From an uncultured Candidatus Saccharibacteria bacterium (lineage in GTDB: Bacteria; Patescibacteriota; Saccharimonadia; Saccharimonadales; Saccharimonadaceae): DNA of 64,000 bases. The translations under genes and the position numbers were made by a program. Positions 1-7,557 of the stretch are shown here, in pieces. The notes beneath the pieces are model-generated. The model saw nothing but the letters and a program-made list of their open reading frames with translations. It did not search any database and had not been told where the DNA came from. The DNA is taken from NCBI GenBank assembly GCA_946406315.1, contig CAMJKD010000006.1:1-64000 (forward strand). Reading direction: 5' to 3'. Position 1 is the stretch's first letter. Every line of letters begins with the position of its first letter.

Positions 1-30
1 TCCTGTGCTTTACTGTTACAATACGCCATA

Positions 31-99
31 GGTAGTCTTCTCCTTCCGTAGAAATTAATTTGCGTTATTTATCTACAGTTTAGAAGACTGCCTTTTTTT
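31..99 (+). terminator. Nested hairpin followed by T7 tract (terminator or end of a small structured RNA)
   Basis: GGTAGTCTTCT (31-41) pairs with AGAAGACTGCC (82-92), inner GTAGA/TCTAC stem (48-52/72-76), then TTTTTTT. Confidence 0.55.
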
Positions 100-205
100 G
101 TTGCAAAGGTATTGATGGATTACGATACCATTGACATTGTATTTCTTTTATTTTCTTCATTGTCATCGTTTTAAGCCTCTACGGCTCCAATAAAGCTATA
201 TTTTC

Positions 206-238
206 TTAAAAGTTCGAATCTCTTTGCCTGTATTTGTA
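206..238 (+). repeat. Left copy of imperfect direct repeat containing tRNA T-loop-like motif
   Basis: TTAAAAGTTCGAATCTCTTTGCCTGTATTTGTA; 15-nt identical core TTAAAAGTTCGAATC shared with 4545-4559. Confidence 0.6.
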
Positions 239-403
239 TACCTCAGAACTCGCACGACATCAGAATAGGGTAGTCCTTTTTAGGCATCACCTTGATCTTA
301 GCCGTGTATTCGGGGTGGTCAATACGCTAGTCCACAACCATGCAAAGCCGAGCAACAACGCCTACTCGCCCCTCACCATTTTTGTTGTTTGACAATCGAA
401 ATG

Positions 404-430
404 AAATACCCCGCAAGAAGCGGGGTATTT
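404..430 (-). terminator. Hairpin terminator for 436-1509
   Basis: AAATACCCCGC-AAGAA-GCGGGGTATTT perfect inverted repeat just past the stop codon. Confidence 0.7.
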
Positions 431-435
431 GTAGG

Positions 436-1509
436 TTAGAGCGTTTTCTCATACATTTCGCGGTAACGCGAGAGGGCCTGGTCGAAACTTTCACCGATTA
501 CTATTTCGCCGTGAAGTTTCATAATCGCGCAGCCGAATTTTTCCAGCAAGGGAGAAATCTTAAATAATTCTCCCCATTGACCGTAGGCCAGGTATTCTTT
601 GCTGAGATAATCAAGCAGATTCGGCGAATACGTTACGTCTTTACAGTGACCGTGGATAATTGCTTTTGCCTCCGGGAAGGTCTTGAATGTTTCAAGAACC
701 AGTGGAGTTTCTGATGACGGCGGATATTTTCCACACCAATAGACGCAATTGTTCGTATCGTGACCTGTGATGATAGTCAAATCTTCACGGTTGAGATTGC
801 CGACCATTGCGCCGGTTCGAGTGATTAAAATTTTTCCGTCGTCCATCATTAGGGCCAAGAATCCAGCCTTTGCATTCGTGTAGTGATCCTGTTGCAGGAT
901 ATGCCCGAAACGTGCAAAAATCGGATAATTTTCGGAAACGATTTTCTGAAAATCTTGGCAGTCTATCTGTTTGCCGACATACCTTAGTTTTTGGTATTTA
1001 TGACAGACACAATCAAGCACTTTTTGCCAAGGAGCCATGCTGATTTTCTGTAAGGTTTTGTCCGGCTCGTAAATGTATTCTGGCCAGATTACCTCGATGC
1101 CATATTCCGCTAAGGTTTTGAGATTATTCGAAATAATCGGATGCCACCAATATTGGGTGCCCATTGAGGGCGCCACTATTACTGGCTTCTTTTTGCCGAT
1201 AGCGGCATGAATGATTGACAGTGCATAGTTGTCCGCAATCCCGAATGTTATTTTGGAAAACGTGTCGAAAGTGCATGGAGCAACGACTACGATGTCTTCT
1301 TCTGGAATTTGTTGGTGGCCGTTCGACTCGTAGCGAACTATGACGTTACTTGATATCGACTCGAAATCAAGGAAAGACATTGCTGCCGGAGTAGGTATCA
1401 GAATGATGTTGCTTGCTCCGTTGTTTTCTAGCATACTAAGAAAAACTGCAATAGTTGCTGTTCTGTGTGCGCCAGTCACAACACAATAGATAGTTTTTCC
1501 TTTTAACAT
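436..1509 (-). CDS. Flavoprotein (HFCD/PPC decarboxylase-like) fused to class II aldolase/adducin-like domain
   Basis: N-terminal half has flavoprotein-like APCTFDTFSKITFGIADN and VAPSMG motifs; C-terminal half has ILITRTGAMVGNL, PPSSETPL and AIIHGHC motifs typical of class II aldolases. Confidence 0.65.
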   Translation of the reverse strand: MLKGKTIYCVVTGAHRTATIAVFLSMLENNGASNIILIPTPAAMSFLDFESISSNVIVRYESNGHQQIPEEDIVVVAPCTFDTFSKITFGIADNYALSIIHAAIGKKKPVIVAPSMGTQYWWHPIISNNLKTLAEYGIEVIWPEYIYEPDKTLQKISMAPWQKVLDCVCHKYQKLRYVGKQIDCQDFQKIVSENYPIFARFGHILQQDHYTNAKAGFLALMMDDGKILITRTGAMVGNLNREDLTIITGHDTNNCVYWCGKYPPSSETPLVLETFKTFPEAKAIIHGHCKDVTYSPNLLDYLSKEYLAYGQWGELFKISPLLEKFGCAIMKLHGEIVIGESFDQALSRYREMYEKTL

Positions 1510-1548
1510 TGTAGAACACCCCCTTCGTGTCGATGCTTAGGAAAATCT

Positions 1549-2019
1549 TTACAAAGAGTATTGGCGGTAGAGCTCGTAAGCCATCGCGGAGACAGCTACT
1601 GGAAGTGTGAGGAAATCAACTTTCGTTTTATCCATCGGAAGTTTTACGATGTCGTCAAGCATAGCTTGTTTTGCTTTTGTGAGACCAGAACTTTCTGTCC
1701 CAAAGACAATGACGATGTCCTGGTCAAGCGACAACTCGACGTCATAGAAGATTTTATTGGTTTCTCCTGATGTACCAATGAGATACTTGCCTTTCGAGCG
1801 CAAATCATTAACTGCGTCCTCAAACGTTTCGTAATGAGTTGATGTAAACCCGTCTTTGATATTCCAAGAACGGACTTTCGATTTTACTTTCGGCATTTCG
1901 AACGACAACGAATTGCCGGCGGTATAAACTTTTGCATCAATTGACTGTGCAATTTGGATGATATGCGCCATGTCGTATGGTGACCTGAGTGCGTCGAATA
2001 ACAATTCAACTTTCTTCAT
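1549..2019 (-). CDS. SpoU/TrmH-family RNA 2'-O-methyltransferase-like protein
   Basis: IVIVFGTESSGLT and VKLPM...LTLPVAVSAMAYELYRQ SPOUT motifs. Confidence 0.75.
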   Translation of the reverse strand: MKKVELLFDALRSPYDMAHIIQIAQSIDAKVYTAGNSLSFEMPKVKSKVRSWNIKDGFTSTHYETFEDAVNDLRSKGKYLIGTSGETNKIFYDVELSLDQDIVIVFGTESSGLTKAKQAMLDDIVKLPMDKTKVDFLTLPVAVSAMAYELYRQYSL

Positions 2020-2735
2020 AATGATTGCTCCTTTCTACAGATCAGAATGAACGGATCTGATGTCACGACGGGGTCGTGAAAATTTTCGATGATTCTTTGT
2101 TCGTCTTCTTGTGAAAAGTTTTCGATGAATGGGAAACTTTTTACAATAGTGATGAGATTTTCGATTGACTCATACTTTCTGGCGACAGTATAACAATTGA
2201 GGCTTAGAATATAAAGACCAGCTTTGTTTAAACTGTCAACATAGAAAGATGGGTCACGTTGTCTAATGATACGATTAGGGAATAGGGATGTGATTTCGCA
2301 CAATCCTTTACCTCGCCCGTATTCACGAAATACGAAGATGCCGCCGGGTTTTAAAACCCGATAGATTTCTTCAGCATGGATACGAGTGACATTTTTTGCT
2401 GTAAGGAGATCAAAACTTTTGTCGGTAAATGGTAGATGGTTTGCATCGCCTCTTGATAATATAGCTTTATTACCGAGCTTTTTTTGTGCAAGAGAAATCA
2501 TTTCCTCAGAATTATCAACCCCATATAGGGTTAAGTGCAGGTTTGGGTTCCGTTGAGCGATTTCGCTAAGAACGAAACCATTTCCAGTTCCAATATCCAG
2601 AACGTGTTGTCCGTCTTTTAGGTAATTAGAGATCGAAGCGAAAAATAGTTCGTTGATGTCGATATTTTGGTCTGGTTTTATTTGCTCGAGTTTTGCCCTA
2701 GCTGTCAAAGTTGCCTCGTTATAATCGTAACGCAT
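2016..2735 (-). CDS. Class I SAM-dependent methyltransferase
   Basis: VLDIGTGNGFVLSEIA motif I; ATGA overlap with the 1549-2019 start. Confidence 0.8.
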   Translation of the reverse strand: MRYDYNEATLTARAKLEQIKPDQNIDINELFFASISNYLKDGQHVLDIGTGNGFVLSEIAQRNPNLHLTLYGVDNSEEMISLAQKKLGNKAILSRGDANHLPFTDKSFDLLTAKNVTRIHAEEIYRVLKPGGIFVFREYGRGKGLCEITSLFPNRIIRQRDPSFYVDSLNKAGLYILSLNCYTVARKYESIENLITIVKSFPFIENFSQEDEQRIIENFHDPVVTSDPFILICRKEQSL

Positions 2736-2917
2736 ATGTATGCCCCCTTCAGAAATACGCTATTTTATTAAAAAACGATTAAGTTAAGGAACTCAATTAA
2801 TATTATTTTAACATAGATTTGGCGACAATGCAAGTCTAGCTTGCTATTAACGGTAATATATGTTAATATATTGTTGCTAGGGTAGTGTACTTTTAAAAAA
2901 TGAAGGAGGTTGATCAT

Positions 2918-3610
2918 ATGAAGGTGACTACCGATAAGCTTTGGCTGTTTGATTACAGCGATGGGGCAGCTTATGAAGCGTTTAGTAAGTGCGAGGACTC
3001 AGAAAAGAAAATCGCAAATTATCTCGTGAATAATTACCGTTTTCAAGGTAAGGAAATTCTCGAAATTGGAGCTGGAAGTGGAAAATTCACACCGCTTTTG
3101 GCGTCTGGTAAAATTTTACACGTTGTTGAGCGTAGTAAATCTTTAATGGAAATTAATTATCGAAAAAATCATGCAGAGAACGTTCGTTTTTATCTTAGTG
3201 ATATGAAGGATGTGTCTTTTGCAGAAAAAAGCATCGATATAATTTTCGGTGGATGGAGTCTTACGTCGATGCGTGATTCGTTTGACCAGATTCTCCCAAT
3301 ATTGAAGAAAATCTTGAAGGACGACGGGAAAATTATTCTCGTTGAAAATGCCGGCGATGATGAATTTTCGAAGATTGCCGGGATTGAGGAACTCTCGTTT
3401 GGGATGCGCAATTTTTATCGTTCTATTGGGTTTGAAGAAAAAGCATTGCTCGATACAACGATAGTTCTCCCAAATGAAGGGGTGTTTTATTCTGCGTTTC
3501 CGAATAAGCTTCATGTTTCACTCAATTCTTTGACGATCCGTCATAGGGTTTTGATACTCGAAGCAAAAGCACAAAAATTTTACGGAGGTGGCTGTAATGA
3601 AAATAGTTGA
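2918..3610 (+). CDS. Class I SAM-dependent methyltransferase
   Basis: ILEIGAGSGKFTPLLA motif I; start moved from 2900 to ATG 2918 because AAGGAGG lies at 2903-2909. Confidence 0.75.
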   Translation: MKVTTDKLWLFDYSDGAAYEAFSKCEDSEKKIANYLVNNYRFQGKEILEIGAGSGKFTPLLASGKILHVVERSKSLMEINYRKNHAENVRFYLSDMKDVSFAEKSIDIIFGGWSLTSMRDSFDQILPILKKILKDDGKIILVENAGDDEFSKIAGIEELSFGMRNFYRSIGFEEKALLDTTIVLPNEGVFYSAFPNKLHVSLNSLTIRHRVLILEAKAQKFYGGGCNENS

Positions 3611-4502
3611 AAAGAAGCCTGGACACGACGAGAAGCTATCGAAGCTTCAAGTCAAGTTGAGTAATCCGCTTTCGCTTTGCTGGCAGGTTACAAAAAAATG
3701 TAATTACAATTGCCCGTTTTGTTTAAGCGGTGAGCAGGACCCGAATGAGCTTCCGCTCGGGAAAATGAAAGAGATCATCGACATCCTTGCTGATGCGAAT
3801 CTTGTTAGGATCGATTTCACTGGCGGTGAACCGTTCCTTCGCCCTGATTTCCTCGAGATCTTATCTTATGCGGCGGAAAAAGGAATTGAAACGCTTACTA
3901 CCTCGAATGGATCGATCTGGAGCGAAAAGATAGCAGAAACCTTGCTTGCGACAAATACACTGCTGTTGATTTCGCTTGATGGCAACGAGAAAACGCACGA
4001 TAAATCTCGCGGCAAAGGTGCCTGGGCGCGCGCAGTTGAGAACATTAAGCGTTATCGGGACGCTGGTGTTCCGATCCGTGTTAATTATCTGATTCGTAGA
4101 GATAATCTTGATCAGATTGATTACATTTATGATCTAGTTAAGGATCTTGGCGTTGAACGCTTGTTTTATATTCTGATTGCTCCGCAGGGGAAAGCCTATC
4201 AAAATGACGAGCTACTTTTGACGGATGAGGAGCGTAAATATTATTTAAATCTCATCCAGAAGAAAAAAGCTGTGTCTGGTGATGAACCGTTCATTACTAT
4301 TCAGGATTATGCGACAAATCTTCACTCTTGTTTCCTGATCAATTCGCGTGGCGATATTGTCTCTCAGGGTTATTCCGAAGATGACTGTATCGTCACTGGG
4401 AATATTTTCACGGATGGGTTGCAAAAATGCTGGAATAATCCGGCATTCAACCATCGTGGGCACTTCCTTCAGTATGCATATATGTTTGATTACTATATGT
4501 AA
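3597..4502 (+). CDS. Radical SAM protein with degenerate SPASM/twitch-like C-terminus
   Basis: CNYNCPFC [4Fe-4S] motif, FTGGEPFLRPDF; C-terminal INSRGDIV...C...GNIF pattern; start at ATG 3597 behind GGAGG 3584-3588, overlapping the preceding CDS by 14 nt. Confidence 0.85.
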   Translation: MKIVEKKPGHDEKLSKLQVKLSNPLSLCWQVTKKCNYNCPFCLSGEQDPNELPLGKMKEIIDILADANLVRIDFTGGEPFLRPDFLEILSYAAEKGIETLTTSNGSIWSEKIAETLLATNTLLLISLDGNEKTHDKSRGKGAWARAVENIKRYRDAGVPIRVNYLIRRDNLDQIDYIYDLVKDLGVERLFYILIAPQGKAYQNDELLLTDEERKYYLNLIQKKKAVSGDEPFITIQDYATNLHSCFLINSRGDIVSQGYSEDDCIVTGNIFTDGLQKCWNNPAFNHRGHFLQYAYMFDYYM

Positions 4503-4506
4503 ACAG

Positions 4507-4532
4507 AAAGACCGGCTTTGCCGGTCTTTTTT
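4507..4532 (+). terminator. Rho-independent terminator
   Basis: AAAGACCGGC-TTT-GCCGGTCTTTTTT right after the radical SAM stop. Confidence 0.85.
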
Positions 4533-4544
4533 AGTTTTGATTAG

Positions 4545-4577
4545 TTAAAAGTTCGAATCCCTTTGTCTGCATATGCT
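4545..4577 (+). repeat. Right copy of imperfect direct repeat containing tRNA T-loop-like motif
   Basis: TTAAAAGTTCGAATCCCTTTGTCTGCATATGCT, aligns with 206-238. Confidence 0.6.
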
Positions 4578-5478
4578 ATTTGCGGATTTTTTCTTGACAC
4601 CTCTCATCCGCCTCCTCGATCTCTATTACGGAATGCGAAATATTGTGCTTCTTCAAAACTTCCTTTACGGTATTCTTAATATTCTTGTCGTATTTTTTAA
4701 CTACAACATGGAGCGTGGCATGATTTTCTTCGCCGTTTATACTTCTAACGTGGATATGATGAATATCTACAACGCCCTTAACATGTTTAATATCTATCTT
4801 AATTTCCTCTAAATCTATATCTTTTGGCGTAATCTCCAAAAATATCTTTACGATTTCGCGTAGATTTTTAGCAGCTTCGATTAAGATGAATATTGCGACG
4901 CCCAGTGAGAGAATTGGATCTATAACTGCGATTCCTGTGAATTTCATCACAATAGCACCGATTAGTACTACTGCCCAGCCTAGTACATCTTCCAGCATAT
5001 GGAGATTTACTGATTTTTGGTTTAATGAATCGCCATCGCGTGTGACGTAACTCGCGATGCTATTTATGACTAAGCCGATAATCGCAAAGATAATCATGCC
5101 GTCATAATTTACTTCGACAGGGTCTGCGATACGCTGAATTGCTTCATAAATCACGAATGAAGAACCGACGAGTAGGATTGCCGTTGTGATAATGCTCCCA
5201 GCCAATGAATACCGTGCGTAACCGTAAGTATGCTTCGCGTCTGGTCCTTTCTTACTTTTTCGTTCCAGGCCATATGCAATGCCAATGCTTAAAGCGTCTC
5301 CTAGATCATGGACTGCATCGGAAGTGATAGCGATGCTCCCAGTAATAATGCCACATATGAACTCAAATATTGAGAAGCTGGCATTTAGAAGAAATGCTAT
5401 TAATATATTTTTCTCGGTTTTATATGTATGGTGATGTGAATGATGCGCATACTCCGAGCCCTGAAAAGATTTACTCAT
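4576..5478 (-). CDS. Cation diffusion facilitator family transporter
   Basis: His-rich N-terminus, SIAITSDAVHDLGDALSIGIAY, C-terminal DIHHIHVRSINGEENHATLHVVV. Confidence 0.85.
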   Translation of the reverse strand: MSKSFQGSEYAHHSHHHTYKTEKNILIAFLLNASFSIFEFICGIITGSIAITSDAVHDLGDALSIGIAYGLERKSKKGPDAKHTYGYARYSLAGSIITTAILLVGSSFVIYEAIQRIADPVEVNYDGMIIFAIIGLVINSIASYVTRDGDSLNQKSVNLHMLEDVLGWAVVLIGAIVMKFTGIAVIDPILSLGVAIFILIEAAKNLREIVKIFLEITPKDIDLEEIKIDIKHVKGVVDIHHIHVRSINGEENHATLHVVVKKYDKNIKNTVKEVLKKHNISHSVIEIEEADERCQEKIRK

Positions 5479-5728
5479 AAAAATCCTTGAAGTATTAATG
5501 GGTTATCAAGATTTAGAGTATAAAGACTAATTTCCGTATCGCGCTAAGGACATAATATTGATACGTACTTAAAGATATCATATCATCAAAGCTTTGTAAT
5601 TGACATTGTAGGAATAAGTTATTCCTTTGTATTAGCTCAATGTTCATCTCCTTGGTCATTTGCGGTATACATTAAGCCTGCCGCAAGGCGGTGTATTTAT
5701 GTTATTACTATGCTAGAATGTGATTAAT

Positions 5729-6685
5729 ATGTCAAAGCACGGAGATAGCAAGAGCGTGAAATCGCCTGAAACTAAGAAAAACAAGAAGAGTAGTGTCAAG
5801 GAAGAAAAATGCACACTCAAGAAACTCATAGATAAACTGTATGGTGGAATTAACTTTACGTAGCCAAAGCTAATTATGTTTGCTGTCGGCGCTGCAGTTC
5901 TTACTTCTATTTTTCTCATTGTCCCGATTTTTAAAGACACGTCATTTGCTAAGATGGGCGAGACTCTCGAAGCTTGGATTTTTCTCGCAATTATTATCAT
6001 TGCAAACTCCAAAAAGCCGCTTGAATCTGCACTTAAAACCTTCGTGTTCTTCTTAATTAGTCAGCCATTAATTTATCTGATGCAAGTACCATTCAACTGG
6101 CAGGGCTGGGGAATTTTTCAGTATTATAAATTCTGGTTTATTTTGACCTTATGCACATTTCCGGCTGCATACATTGGTTGGTATATCAAGAAAAAGAATT
6201 GGCTCAGCCTCGTTATCTTAATGCCGATACTGATCTTGTTGGCACTAATCGCCAAAGACGGTATTAACCATGTTATTTATGAATTCCCACATCTCCTACT
6301 TATGGTAGTCTTCTGTATCGCTCAAATTTTGCTCTATCTGTATGTATTTACGGAGAGTGTTGCGCAAAAGATTGCCGGTCTTCTTGCGCCTATTGTTGTA
6401 GTTGCGGCTATGTTGCTAATGCCACAAACTGTCGACTTTTCGTCAACTCAATTCTTGCCGGATAATCCCGTGTTAACAGAAAAAGCATCTATCATAGTAG
6501 ATAATCCAGACATTGCAGAAATTAGAGTCTCAAATACCGGAGAAGATAGTACGATATTTATACATGTGCACGCCTATGATAAAACTTCATTCACTATTAA
6601 AGATAGCGACAAAGAATATCGCTACGATATTAATATATACGAAGATAGCCTTGGCGTCAGTCAAATCGATATTACGACTAAATAA
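5729..6685 (+). pseudogene. Membrane protein paralogous to 18468-19436, interrupted by in-frame TAG at 5861-5863
   Basis: MSKHGDSKSVKSPETKK...LIDKLYGGINFT*PKLIMFAV versus paralog LDKLFGGINLTWPKLIIFAI; rest of frame intact for 269 codons. Confidence 0.75.
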
Positions 6686-6743
6686 CTAGAGTGTTATAAT
6701 ATCCATATAGGGCAGTTATCTAGGATTATGCCCAAGGGTTTTG

Positions 6744-6773
6744 GTATCTCGTCTAGTGACGAGATACTTTTTT
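6744..6773 (+). terminator. Rho-independent terminator
   Basis: GTATCTCGTC-TAGT-GACGAGATAC-TTTTTT. Confidence 0.8.
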
Positions 6774-7010
6774 ACGCTTCGTCTTCCATCGAAGTCCTAA
6801 CGTAACTTCCACGTACCACACCGAAATGCGGATCCGCACATTACTCCTTTCTCAGAGACTCTAGTAGAGCCTAGCATACTGTTCATCAAGCCCCCGCGAG
6901 GGTGGGTTCAACTACTTGCATAAAGGGAGAAACCTACTCCCTATATGATGAGCATAATAATCTACGCAGACAAGAAAAAGCACGAGTTTAATGTAATATA
7001 TAATACCCAT

Positions 7011-7115
7011 ATGAGTCTTATCCTAAATATCTACTATACTGACGAAGGGGATAACGCCAAAAAGTTTGCCGAAGAAATGGCATCAAGCGGCATTGTCTGC
7101 TATCGTCAAGCATGA
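7011..7115 (+). pseudogene. Truncated antibiotic-biosynthesis-monooxygenase-like (quinol monooxygenase family) N-terminus
   Basis: MSLILNIYYTDEGDNAKKFAEEMASSGIVCYRQA* resembles the N-terminus of small ABM-domain proteins; stops after 34 codons. Confidence 0.4.
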
Positions 7116-7508
7116 ATTGCTGTTATTATGGGTGTTCTTAATTATAAAAATTGCCTTTGCGTGCATCTCGTCGCGCTAAGAATCTGCTTTTTACTAGTAT
7201 TAATATCGATGCCGTGGTGGCAAAGGCGCTTTATAACCTTATCCGTAACTAATTCCCAAAAACGATACACATATTACAGCACAAAAACGCAAAAAAGTAG
7301 AGTGTTTATAGTTGTTTAATTTTAAATAGTATACCTTATAAAGGTGGTACTCTAGTATGAATAACCAATAAAATATGCTTATGCTATTGACAAAAATATC
7401 AATCCGTGCTAAAATATATAATATAATCATAGTCACGCATTTCGTAAGGTAAACACTGAACAATTGGAACTATGAATCGAAATACGCTAAATGGTCTCTC
7501 AAAGAAAT

Positions 7509-7537
7509 ATACTCCGTGAAAACGGAGTATATTTTTT
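7509..7537 (+). terminator. Rho-independent terminator
   Basis: ATACTCCGT-GAAA-ACGGAGTAT-ATTTTTT. Confidence 0.75.
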
Positions 7538-7557
7538 GTATAATAAACATAAGAATT

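Noticed and set aside
340-567. 75-aa plus-strand ORF
   Set aside because: Overlaps the terminator and 3' end of the flavoprotein-aldolase gene; no family signal
2735-2918. Possible RiPP precursor peptide near the radical SAM cluster
   Set aside because: Only an 11-codon frame (MYAPFRNTLFY) without SD was seen; not credible
5861-5863. TAG recoding to Trp or another amino acid
   Set aside because: TAG ends many neighbouring genes (7558-9285, hpf, secA) and TGA ends the M16 peptidase, so the standard bacterial code applies
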